A stretch of 28,762 nucleotides of DNA from Bifidobacteriaceae bacterium (GTDB lineage Bacteria; Actinomycetota; Actinomycetes; Actinomycetales; Bifidobacteriaceae). Both the position numbers and the translations under genes were made by a program. The stretch spans positions 1-28,762 of the forward strand of contig JAUMUB010000002.1 of the NCBI GenBank assembly GCA_030530905.1, in the 5' to 3' direction. Below the pieces are notes generated by a model. The model was not told where the DNA came from and did no database searches. It was given only the letters and a program-made list of their open reading frames with translations. Positions 1-12,400 of the stretch are shown piece by piece (position 1 is the first letter of the stretch; every line of letters starts with the position of its first letter).

Positions 1-10
1 TTGTATACAA
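1..10. promoter_or_regulatory. Perfect 10-bp palindrome at window edge
   Basis: TTGTATACAA is its own reverse complement. It sits at the extreme left edge and partly overlaps the A-tract of the neighbouring hairpin. It could be half of a larger operator cut by the window, or chance in AT-rich DNA. No regulator can be assigned. Confidence 0.2.
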
Positions 11-42
11 AAAATCTGGCATTGGTTTTCACCAATACCAGA
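9..42 (-). terminator. Rho-independent terminator-like hairpin reading on the minus strand
   Basis: Bases 15-26 pair with 31-42 around a four-base loop (27-30). Read on the plus strand there is one C/A mismatch (20/37) and no T-tract follows. Read on the minus strand that position becomes a U-G wobble, the loop becomes GAAA (a GNRA tetraloop), and the stem runs into six T (complement of 9-14). These asymmetries favour a minus-strand terminator. No minus-strand gene is visible just upstream of it (43-279), so what it terminates is unknown. Confidence 0.5.
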
Positions 43-268
43 AAGTGTAGTGCCGTATTAGATAAATATGAGGTTTTATTAGATTTAATCTATAATTGTT
101 GAAAATAAATATAAATAGGTTAAATGTTTTACTTCAGTTGTATTCACATTAATTTCAGTAATAATTCTAAATGTTTATAAAGTGATAAGTGAAAGCGTGT
201 TTTTTCTAGAAAAGTATGAAGAAATTGTTGTAAAATGTGTCATAACTAGGGATATACATATATAAATT
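43..268 (+). promoter_or_regulatory. AT-rich leader and presumed promoter region of the giant gene
   Basis: This stretch is noncoding in all frames as far as I can see and very AT-rich. The best -10-like hexamer is TATAAT at 91-96, but there is no convincing -35 at 16-18 bp spacing. Other AT boxes are TTGAAA at 99-104, TATAAA at 176-181 and TATACA at 253-258. A 12-bp palindrome, TTTTCTAGAAAA, lies at 202-213. If 91-96 is used, the transcript would carry a leader of about 180 nt. The promoter assignment is a guess from motifs only. Confidence 0.3.
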
Positions 269-273
269 GGAGG
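269..273 (+). promoter_or_regulatory. Ribosome binding site (GGAGG)
   Basis: GGAGG lies six bases (274-279) before the ATG at 280. This is near-ideal spacing for a Firmicutes Shine-Dalgarno sequence and fixes the start of the giant frame. Confidence 0.9.
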
Positions 274-279
274 CATAAT

Positions 280-432
280 ATGAGATATTCAACAAAAAAC
301 AAACAGATGCGAGAGAGGAAAGAGTGCGATCAAAAACAGCACTTTGGACTCCGGAAGTTTTCTGTTGGGGTAGCGTCAGTGCTGCTCTCAACAACTTTCT
401 TCATGGCATCTGGACACTATCAAGCTAAAGCC
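280..432 (+). other. YSIRK-type signal peptide (residues 1-51)
   Basis: A charged N-terminus with many Lys and Arg (residues 6-19) precedes HFGLRKFSVGVASVLLS (21-37). This matches the YSIRK-G/S pattern as a variant: FGLRKFSVG. A hydrophobic core follows, and the likely signal peptidase site is after QAKA at residue 51. In Gram-positive cocci and lactobacilli this class of signal is typical of sortase-anchored proteins, often secreted at the septum. The segment uses codons that are rare in the rest of the gene (GAG, AGG, CGA, CAG, AAA, TGC). Cys16 is removed with the peptide. Confidence 0.9.
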
Positions 433-3400
433 GACACAACAGTCAGCTCTGACACAAGTTCATCTTCTTCCTCCGATGATAGTTCTAATAAAAACTCAGT
501 AGTTCTATCATCGAAATCTAATAATTCTGACACTGAAAGTTCTAGCGCCTCTGCGACTCAAACTAGTTCTGCAGACGCTACTACTGACACTCAAACAAGC
601 GCTGCAACTAAGACTGCTAGCGATACTCAATCCGCTAGCTCAAGCTCTAGTTCCAGCTCAGATACGCAAAAGAGCGATGCTTCCAGTTCAAGCACCGCTT
701 CTTCAGCATCTTCTGAAAGTTCTAGCTCATCTGCTTCAACTTCCTCAGATAGCTCCACAAAGCAAACTGCTACGGTAGCTAACGGGGATGCGGATGTGGA
801 CGTTAAGGATGGTGCAAACACAAAAACAGCTAATACTGTTGATGCCACTACTAACTCTCTAGATGTTCAAAAATCTGGAGAAAACGTTTTGGCTACAAAC
901 GTATTAACTAATTTAGCCACTGTTACTAATGCTCCAGCAACTGTCAACGGGTGGTCATATACAGTTAATGGTAATACAGCTGCATTGACTGGATATTCTG
1001 GAGACAAGACCAATGTTAAAATTCCAACAGCTACTGATTTTGTAAATGCAGGTGCTTCCAATATTACTGCAGTTACTATTACAGCGGCTGTTATGAAAGC
1101 TGCCGCAAACGGTGCTACAAACCTTTCTATCTCCGACACGACTAGCACCGAAACAGTAAAAGCTAGTGATGAAGATTGGAGTCGCGCCTTTGACTCAAAC
1201 AAGACGATTACTACAATTAATCTTAACCGTTTAGATGTCTCATCGGTTACAAATATGTACTCGATGTTTTCTTATGCGGACAAGCTTACTTATCTAGATA
1301 TTTCTAACTGGGATACCAGACAAGTTACAGCTACGGGTAATTTGTTCTTCTTGAGTTTTATGACAAACTTGAAGACATTGAATATTTCAGGTTCGAACTT
1401 CATCTTGAATAATGTTTCTTCTTCACCATTCATTGATGGAGGCCCTGATTTAGTTGTTGTTACTAATGATACAATCAAGAATATGATTGATCGTGATGAC
1501 AACAATAATGAGTCAAAGTACACTTATACTGCTACAATTAACGGTAGTATGGGTGCTACTGGTACAACTATCACTAACGATCGAGTATTGACGAAATCGG
1601 AATATACTACTCAGGTTGCTGCAGATAAGCAAACTATTCAGTCTTACCTTGCAGGTGCTGGTGGTGCATATAATCTGATCAATACGTACTATACTAAATT
1701 TAACTTGAATTCAGTGCCTGATACGCCAAACAACTCTGATTTTGCGAGTCAAGTTGAAGCACTTCACGTATTGGCTGAAATTGCAAGATTCGCTACTTCA
1801 AATCCAACGTACTCCATTAAGGCCTCATCAACTATTTCATCTGTATCTGATTTAGTTAAAGGTACTTTTTCTGCTGTTCCTGCGATGATGGATTGGACTT
1901 ACACAGTTGATACTTCTACTGGTAATGTCGTTCTTACAAAATACAATTCTAGTATCAGGGATGTAGTTATCCCAACTGCTACTGATTTTGCTAATGCTGG
2001 TATTGGCAATGTAAAATCAGTATCTATTTCTGCTTCCGTAATGAAGAGCTTAGTAACTGGTGGTGCAACATCAATTGCTATCTCTAGTACGAATGCAAAC
2101 GATAAGGTAACTGCATCTGATTCTGATTGGTCATATGCTTTATCTTCAGGTCAATTTAATGATAATTCAACTTTAACTAGTGTTGACTTGAATAGGTTAG
2201 ATACTACAAATATCACAAATATTAAAGGATTATTCTACAGAGATACCAAATTAAATTCTGTATCAGTTGGTAAATGGAATACTGCAAACATTACAAACAT
2301 GAATTCTGCATTCGCTAATGCTTCATCTTTGACGTCTCTTGATGTTGCAAATTGGAATACAGGTAATGTTACTGATATGAGTTCTGTTTTCAATAATGAC
2401 AGTTCTCTTAGCAGCTTAAATGTATCTAGCTGGGATACGTCAAAAGCTACGACAATGTCCTTCTTGTTTTCTGGGATTGCTCTTTCTAATTTAGATCTCT
2501 CAAACTGGAATACTGGCTCATTAAATAATATGGCAGGTATTTTTAGTGGATTAAAATCTTTAACATCCTTAAACATCGCAAACTGGGATGTATCAAAAGT
2601 TACTGATTTTAGTTTTGCATTCAACAATATAGGATTATCTAATTTAGATATTTCTGGATGGGATACATCATCCGCAACTTCAATGAGATATATGTTTTCA
2701 AGTGATGCTATTCAAAGCGTTAAGGTAGGGAATAAATTCTCTACAAAGAATGTTACAGATATGTCTTATATGTTTAGAAGTAGCGGCATTTCCGATTTTA
2801 ATACTTTTAACATTTCTAACTGGGATGTATCAAAAGTTACTGACATGTCATACATGTTTAATAATGCATCGAACGTCACAAGCTTAGACTTGTCAAAATG
2901 GAATACCAGCAGTCTCAAGAATATCGCTAACATCTTCTACAGCAACAGTTCTCTTGAATCGTTGAATGTATCAAACTGGAATACTTCGCAAGTTACTGAT
3001 ATGTCGAATGCTTTTGCGTTTGATACATCCTTGAAATATTTAGATTTATCCACATGGAATACTAGTAATGTAAAGAATATGAATTTCATGTTCGCAGTGT
3101 CTGGAATCGAAACCTTAAACCTTTCGGGAAGTAATTTTGTAATGCCATCATCTTCCCTCAGTGCTGCCTTTTCTCTAGTTCCAAGGCCTGTATTAATAGT
3201 GGTTAAGGATGACACTGAAAAATCTAAAGTTGTTTCAAATACTACGATTGACATGTATAATCCTGCAACTGCATATGTTAGTGGTGGAAATCCAAGTATG
3301 ATTTCCACACCACAAGTAATGACGCTTTCAGAATATACGACTCAAGTTAGTGCTGATAAGAAGGCTGTTTCGGATTATCTTGCAAATAATCAAAATGGTG

Positions 3401-6400
3401 CTGCTTATAACTTGGTAAACAGTTATTACAACACTCTGGGATTATCATCAGTTCCAATTACTGCGGATAATAGCAACTTTGGCCCAGGAGCCCAAGCATT
3501 GCACGTGTTGGCTGGCCTTACTAAGTTAACGGGTGCAAATGGTATGCGGCTCAACAACATTACAGCTGGTGGATCCTATACAACACCAGCACAGGTTGTG
3601 AGAGGTACATACAATGCCCAAGCTGTTGATATGGACTGGACTTTCTCAGTAGGTAGTGACGGTAATATTACGTTAAACTCTTACATCGGCTCAAGTCTTG
3701 ATATCAAGATTCCAACTCTTGACGATTTCAAGAATGCAGGTGTAACAGGGCTTAATGATAATTCGACCGTTTCAATCTCTGCTGCAGTTATGAAGAGCCT
3801 TGTAGATAAAGGCGCAACATCAATTGGATTCACTGATACTAATACTAGTCAAAAGGTAGTCGCAAGTGATGGAAACTGGAAGGCTGCTTTAAGTGCTTAC
3901 GGATCAACACAAACTTCAAGCAATACTACTTTAACTAGTGTTGATTTATCACGTTTGGACAGTTCAAATATTACTAATATTGATTACTTGTTCTACAGCG
4001 ATACAGCATTGAAGTCCGTTAAGCTTCCAAACTTTGTTACAAGTGCTGTTACTTCAATGCGTTCAACGTTTGGTTCAACTTCTGCTCTTACAGATTTGGA
4101 TATTAGTGGATGGGATACTTCTAAAGTTCAAACCATGCAAGATATGTTCAACGGAGCAAGTTCCATTACTAATCTGGACGCAATTTCAAACTGGAATACT
4201 TCAAGTTTGACTGGCCCATATGCTCTGTTGACCACTTTCAAGAATGCTTCATCTCTTACAAGTTTGAATCTTTCTAACTGGAATGTTTCCAATGTTCAAA
4301 AATTAGTCGGAACATTTATGGGATGTACAGCTTTGACTAGTTTGAACTTATCAAACTGGAACACAGGCAACGTGGATTCTTTGGCGACTGCTTTTGCTGG
4401 TGACACCGCTCTTACTAGCTTAGATCTTTCAACTTGGGATACTTCTAAGGTTCAATCCTTGGCAGCTACTTTTAATAACTTAAGCGCACTTACATCTTTG
4501 AATGTATCAAACTGGAATACCAGTGCTGTTACAAGCATGCTTAGCGCTTTTTATGGTACGTCATCCTTAACTAGTCTTGATTTGACTGGTTGGAACACTT
4601 CAAACGTCACTGACATGTCATACATGTTCGTAAATTCCGGAATCACTAGCTTCAACGCATCTAAGTGGAATACTCGGAATGTTACTGACATGAGCTCGAT
4701 GTTCTACAATTCAAAGGTAAAGACTGTCGACTTCTCAGGTGCAAACTCTGTAATCGCATCAAACAACGGTGGAATGTTTGATCAAACTTCACCAGTTCTT
4801 GTAGTGGTTAACAACACAACTGAAAAGGGTAAGCTTACAAGCCAACTTCCTGCCTTGAGTGCAACTGTCAATGGTAGTGGTATTACTAAGTCAACAATAA
4901 GTACTCCTCAATTGATGACTGCTAGTGAATACGCAAACCAAGTATCTGCTGATAAAGCAACTGTAAATGCTGTGCTTAAGAACACTAACAATACGCTTTA
5001 CAACTTTGTAAGCAATTACTACAACAAGTTCCAATTAAGCGCTGTTCCTACAACTGCTAACGGAACTAACTATGGTCTACAAGCACAAGCACTTCATACC
5101 TTAGCTGAATTGATCAGAGATCGGTACACTAACAGTGCAAATGATGGTAAGTACGTTCAAAACTACACACCAGCTGCTGATTACAACGATCCTGCCTCAT
5201 TCACCCAAGGTACATTTACTGCTCAAATTGGACAGTTCAACTGGACTTGGACCGCTGATAACAACGGTAACGTCACGCTGAACTCTTACATCGGTAGTGA
5301 CACCAATGTTGTTATCCCAACAGCTGATGACTTTGCTAACGCTGGTCTTACGTATGGATTAAACAATGCTTACATTCCAAGTACTGCTACTGTTTCAATT
5401 TCATCTACAGTAATGAAGTCATTAGTGGCTAACAAAGCTACGTCCATCAAGATTTCTGATACAAATGCTTCACAAAAGGTAGTTGCATCAGATTCTAACT
5501 GGTCTGCTGTATTTGGTGCTGATACGACAAATTATCCAGGTGACAAAGCAAGTTCATACCAAAGCACTCTGACTTCACTTGACCTTAGAAAGCTTGATAC
5601 TACTAACATCAACAACATGGGTCAAATGTTCAGAGGGGCTAGAATTGATAACTTGGATCTCTCAACTTGGAACACTGCAAACGTTACTAACTTCAGTAAC
5701 ATGTTTGAATACTCACACATCAAGTCAATGAACCTGGATGGATTAGTTACAGCCAAGGCCTCTAGTTTAACTTCCATGCTTCGTAACATGGATCTCTTGA
5801 CTACGTTGTCAGTTAAGAACTGGGATCTTTCAGGTACTACCACATTGGCTTACATGTTCCAAAACGATGTCAACTTGACTTCTGTTGACCTTTCAACTTG
5901 GAAGACAAATAACGTTACTGCGATGAACCACATGTTCGCTAATGATGTCGCATTGACTTCTATTAATGTAGGTGGCTCATTCAGCACTGCAAACGTTAAT
6001 AATATGACCGCTATGTTCCAAAACCTGACTAGATTAAAGTCACTGGATCTTGCAAACTTTGATACTAGAAAGGTTACCAGCATGAACAACATGTTCCTTA
6101 ACAACGTGCTGACTACATTGAACATTTCTGGTGATAATTTTGTTGTTAATAGCGGAACTAACGTAAGTCAAATGATTGCTCGGAAGGATGGAACAGGTGT
6201 TGTCTACCAAGGTGCTCCACTTCTGGTAGTAGTGAAGGATCAAGACACGCTTAATGCAATTATGGCTGATTCTGCCAATGCACAAAGCCTGGCTGCTGTG
6301 AAAGCAACAGTTAACGGTCCAGTTAAGCAAACTACAATCACCACTCCAGAAATCATGACTAAGGCTGATTACACGACTCAAGTAACTGCTGACAAGAACA

Positions 6401-9400
6401 CAGTTGCAAATTACCTCAGTGGTAACGGCAAGTACGCAGCTGCATACGACTTGTTGAACACTTACTACGGTCCAAACAACTTGGCTAATGTCACAACTAC
6501 GCCAGACACGTCTGACTTCGGACCTGGCGCACAAGCATTGCATACATTGGCTGCTTTGGCTACCTTGACTCCAAACGACGCTAATGGTTACGTTAACAAG
6601 GTAACTGCAAACGAAGCATTAACCTTGAACACTGTTGCTGTTGGTACATACAACGCTAATGTGGTCGACATGGACTGGACATTCACTGTTGGCAACGACG
6701 GCAATGTAACTCTTAACAAGTACATTGGTACGTCAACTGATGTCGTAATTCCAACTACTGCTGACTTCGTAAATAAGGGTATCAACGGAGTAACTGCTAA
6801 CTCCACTGTATCTATGACTGTTGATGCAATGAAGAGTTTGGCAGGCTATAATTCAAAGACTACTTCCGTCAAGATTTCTGATACTGATCCTAGTCAAAAG
6901 GTTATCGCAGTTGGAAATGATTGGACTAGAGCACTCGCGTATACATATACCCTGACTAGCGTTGATTTAAACCGATTAGAAGTGTCAAACATTACCAATT
7001 TCAGACAATTCTTCTACGATGATAATGCAATTACTGACTTGAAGGTTGATCAATGGAATACCTCAAATGCCACTGATATGACCAGCATGTTCGCTTATAC
7101 TAGAGCTCTTCGTAGTCTGGATATATCAAATTGGAATACTTCACAAGTAACTAGATTGGCTTCAATGTTCTCTAATGCAGGTATAATCAACCTTGATTTA
7201 TCAAATTGGGATACATCAAATGTCACTAGAATGACTAGCATGTTCGAGAGTGCAAGCATTCAAACTATTAATCTGAGTGGCAAGTTTAGTTTCACTAATG
7301 CTGACAGTCACCTCGCTGCTATGTTCTCATTGGATCATAATGTAATGATCGTGGTCAGTGATGAAGCTCAAAAGAATCTGGCTCTTCAAGGATTAGATGT
7401 CGACAATGCTTTGAAATTCAATGTTAACAGTACTGCCCAAGACAACTTACAAATTCTCACTGCGGACGAATACGCTGCTCAAGTGGCTGCTGACTTGGCT
7501 ACATTTAACTCAGTATCGGATACCAACCAACTTGCAGCTCAAGCGTTGGCTAAGTACAACACCGATAATGTATTGACTGGTGTTGCAAAGACTGCTGATA
7601 ACACCAACTTTGGTCCAGCAGCTCAAGCATTGCACGCATTAGCAACAGCATTGAGAACAACTGCAGGAGAAGGGCAAACTAACAGCCAAGTAGTAATTCC
7701 AGAAGCGGATTATGATACTGTTGGTTTAGCTACTGGTAACTTCTTCGTACCATTTACTGCCGACCAAGATTACAAGATGAACGGTACTGTTGATAATCCA
7801 ACTGATTCAATGGTTGTCGCAGGTACATTGCCAACGGGTTACAGCGTCACTGGATGGAGTACTGCTCCTACGACAAGCACTGTTACTAATTTCACTCCTC
7901 GTATTGCTTACTTGACTGGTACTAATGGCATTCCTCGTACTGCTTACTTGACTGTTTCTAACGGCACAAACTCATACGAATTGCCAGTTACATACACGGT
8001 TAAGTCAGGTGCTACTGATGGTCAAAACAACGTATCATTCACTCCAAACGTAATCTACACTGTTGGTGATACTCCATTACGAAGGGACTTTATTACTGAC
8101 ATTCCTGATGACGCATTTTTTTCTACATTCAAATTCAACCCAACCACTGACTCAGTTACTACTGGTTCAGGTATCCTCATCGTTACATTCGGTGATGGAA
8201 CTCAAAAGACTTACACACCTGCATATATGGTAGTTGCTGCTAAGTCTGGCGTTCCAGCTGCACGGCCAGGGGATACAATCAATGCTTCTAGCTACGTCAA
8301 CGTTCCAACTCCTACTGACGGCTCAACTGTCGCTGTCAGCTGGGTAACCGAACCTGACAACCAAACTTCAAGCACTACCCCTCAAACTGTCACAGCTAAG
8401 GTAACTTGGAGTAAGGATGGTCAAGAACTCGCTACTAAGACTCTTGACGTTCAAGTCACAGTCGTAAGCATGAAGGACCAATACGCAAACGACATCACCG
8501 TAAAGGACCAAGCATACGACTACAAGGCAGAACCTACTATTGATAAGGATGCTTTGACTATCACTGGCGACAACACCACTGATATTTCAAACGATATCCA
8601 ATCAGTAACTTGGGCTACCGACGCTGACAAGCCTGACACCAGCAAGCCAACCACTGCATCTAAGACGGTTAACGTAAAGATCACGTTCAAGGACGGTACT
8701 TCAATCGTTAAGAGCATGAACTACACCGTTAACCCATCAAGCTCAGAAAAGGCTGACACTTACGGAATCACTACCACTCCAGGTTCATACAAGCTTGGCG
8801 AAGTAATTTCCGATGCAGAAGCTGCTGCACGTGTGGTAAACGCACCATCAGACGCAACTGTAACTTGGAACGAAAAGCCAAACACTTCAAAGCTTGGACC
8901 AGGTACTGCAACCGTTGATGTTCTGTTCGGTGACGGCAAGACCAAGACCTACAACGTCGACTACAATGTCACTAAGACTTCCACCGACGATCCTTCTGAC
9001 CAAAGCAACAAGAGTCAAATCACGACAAATGTAATGCACTACACGAAGGACGCCGACACTTCTTCACTTAACGGCGTTGTGAACAACTTGCCTAAGGATG
9101 CTGTGGCTTCATGGTCTGTACAACCTGATTCTTCAACTGTAACCAACAACGGTATCGCTGAAGTTAAGGTCGTATTCGCTGACCAAGGTGTTCGTTACTA
9201 CACTGTCAACTACACAGTTACTGACGACGGCTCAGCAGCCACCGGTTCAGACGCACTCAACCTGCAAACCAAGACCTTGACATACACCCAAGGCGACGCG
9301 GTACAAACAGGGGATGCTATCTCAAGTGCTGTATTTGAATCAGTTCCATCAACCGTAACTAAGGTAGATTGGGCAACTCAACCAGATACTAACAAGATTG

Positions 9401-12400
9401 GTTCCGGTATCGCTCAAGTCACTGTTACATACACTGACGGCGGTGCAACCAAGACCAAGACTTACGATGTTGCTTACGTGGTTAACGCAAAGCCAACTCA
9501 CGATGATAGTTCTGAACCAGCTGACCAATCAGACGTTAAGATTAAGAACCAAAGCTACAAGCTGAACGAAACTCCAGTCGCTGACAATGCAGTCGAAAAC
9601 CTTCCTGCAAACGCAACTGTCGCATGGGGCATCAAGCCTGACACTTCAGTTGTGACCGATCACGGTGCAGCTACGGTCATCGTTACATTTGCTGACGGTT
9701 CAACTCGGACATACGCTGTGGCATACACGGTTTCTGATCCAGATGCTGGCCAACCAACTGGTACAACTCAAGCAGATCAAGCTAACTACACGGCTACTGC
9801 CCAAACTTACAAGCTCAACGACACTGTTTCAGAAGCATCAGATGACATCAAGAATGCGGTCTTCCCAGATCAAAATGTTCCATCAGACACAACTGCAACC
9901 TGGGTCGTAAAGCCTGACACATCTAAGCTTGGTAGCAGCATCGCCAAGGTAATGCTGACATTCTCAGACGAATCCACTAAGATTTACAGCGTTTCATACG
10001 TTGTTAACGACGGTGGGGCAGCTAAGGATGAACGTGGCCCAGAAGCCGACAGCAGCAACCTTTCAACCAAGGTAATGACTTACAAGGTCGGGGATGACAC
10101 TAGCTCAACAGCGGTCTTCACAACCGACTTACCTAAGGGCGCAACCGCAAGCTGGTTAACTCAACCAGATAGCACTGCTCCGGTTGACAATGCCGTTGCT
10201 TCAATCCGCGTACAATTCTCAGACGGTTCCGCTCGCGTCTACCGTGTCAACTACTCAGTCACTGCCACTGGCGCAGGCACTACTACACCATCCAGTGACC
10301 TCAACTTGACTGTAAAGCCTGTAACTTACACTCAAGGCGATGAAGTTGAAAAGGACTCAGACGCAATCGTTGCCAAGGTATTTAACGAAAACCTCGATTC
10401 TAACTACACTGCTAGCTGGAAGGAAGGGGCAGAACCTACAACTGCTACTACTGGTTCACGTGTTGCCACTGTTCAAATCAAGGACAACTCTGGCGCAGTA
10501 GTTAAGGAATACAAGGTTGCCTACACCGTTAACGCCAAGGCTCCTGAAACTTCAACTGACACTCGTGGACCTGAAGCTGATTCAAGTCAAATCACTGTTA
10601 ACAAGCAAAGCTACACGGTCGGTCAAAAGCCAACTACCGATAACGTCTTGAATGGTGTTCCAACCGATGCACAAGTCGCATGGGTAAACGCACCAGACAC
10701 TTCAAGCGAAACCAAGAATGGTATGGCTACGATCAAGGTAACCTTTGCGGACGGCAGTGTACGTAATTACGCAGTTCCATACACTGTATCCAAGACTGAC
10801 GGCACATTCACTCCAGGCGGTGACGGTACTAAGGACGCCGACACGGCAAACCTTACTACCAAGTCACTTACCTACACTAAGGGTGAAGACGCAGGTGCAG
10901 CTAAGGACGCATTTACCAACTTGCCAGACGATGCCCAAGCTGACTGGGTAACTGGTCAAGCACCAGATACTTCAAAGGTCGGCTCAGGTGTCGCACAAGC
11001 TAAGGTAACGTTCCATGACGGTTCTACTAAACAATACGCAATCAGCTACACGGTTAACGCCAAGGCTCCTGAAACAACTCCAGACTCTGGTTCTGACCAA
11101 GCCGCACACGCTAACCTGACTACTAAGCCACTTAGCTACACGGTCGGCGCTGCTGTAGAATCTGGCTCAGACGCAATTGCCAGCGCAGTATTTAACGAAA
11201 CTCTTCCTCAAGGCGCAACTGTCGCATGGGTAAGTGAACCAGATACTGCCAAGGCAACCAAGAACGGTCTCGCTAAGGTCCGCGTCACATTCGCAGACGG
11301 TGGTTCAAGAACTTACGATGTCAACTACACCGTAACCGACAGTTCTTCAACTACGCCAACTGGCACGACTGAAGCACAAACGACCACTCTGACTCCAGTT
11401 CCACAAAGCTACAAGCTGAACCAAGATGTGCCAAGTGACCAAACTGCAATGAGCGGTCTGTTCAAGGAAGGTCTCCAAGACGGCGCAACCGCAACCTGGA
11501 TCACCACGCCATCAACTAAGGCGGTTGGTTCTGGTACTGCGATCGTCGAAGTAACGTTCAAGGATAGCTCAAAGGCTCGCTACACAATTGCCTACACCGT
11601 CAACGACACCGAAAAGGATAACGTTGAAAAGGGCAGTGAAGCATCACAAAGCCGCTTGACTCCTAAGAACTTGACCTTCGAAGTCGGCGCAGACACTAGT
11701 GATACTACTAATGTCTTCACTACTGATCTGCCAGCCAAGGCTACCGCTCAATGGTTGATCCAACCTGATTCTTCAGTCGCAACCAACAACGGTGTGGCTT
11801 CAATCAAGGTAACGTTTGGCGACCAATCTACGCGGACTTACCAAGTAAACTATGTCGTAACGCCTAAGGATGGCACTACTCCATCAACCGGTGACGGCGA
11901 CATGAACCTGACTGCAAAGCCATTGACTTACACAATCGGCGATAAGGTCGGGGCTGCTAAGGACGCAATCAACGGTATGCCAGAAACTGCGACCGCTGAA
12001 TGGACTGTAGAACCAACTACTGATACTACTGGTTCACGGATTGCCATTGTAACTGTTACTAACGGTGACAAGACTCAACAAGTTAAGGTTGCCTACACGG
12101 TTGTTCCATCAAGTGTCAACGATGAAGGTGACAAGTTCACGATCGGTGACGGTACACCAACTTACAAGTACGGCCAATCTCTCAACCCAACAGACGCAGC
12201 CGCAACTCTGACTGGTGTTCCATCCGACGCAACTGTTGCTTGGAAGGAAAATGCTCTTCCTGACACTACCCACGTTGGCCAACACCAAAACGGTACTGTC
12301 GTTGTGACATTCGGTGACGGCACAAGCAAGGAATACGGATTCACTTACACAGTTAGTCCATCTAGCTCAACAGAGGACTACAAGATCGGTGACGGTACTC

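Noticed and set aside
307..309. Alternative ATG start at codon 10
   Set aside because: No Shine-Dalgarno sequence before it, whereas the ATG at 280 has GGAGG at ideal spacing and keeps the full basic N-region of the signal peptide.
206..394. Minus-strand frame of 62 codons over the leader and signal peptide
   Set aside because: Half of it lies opposite the signal-peptide codons and the rest in AT-rich noncoding DNA. No ribosome binding site was seen.
6040..6543. 167-codon open frame on the minus strand
   Set aside because: Antisense to cassette N4, Cys- and Val-rich with no recognisable domain; a shadow of the real frame.
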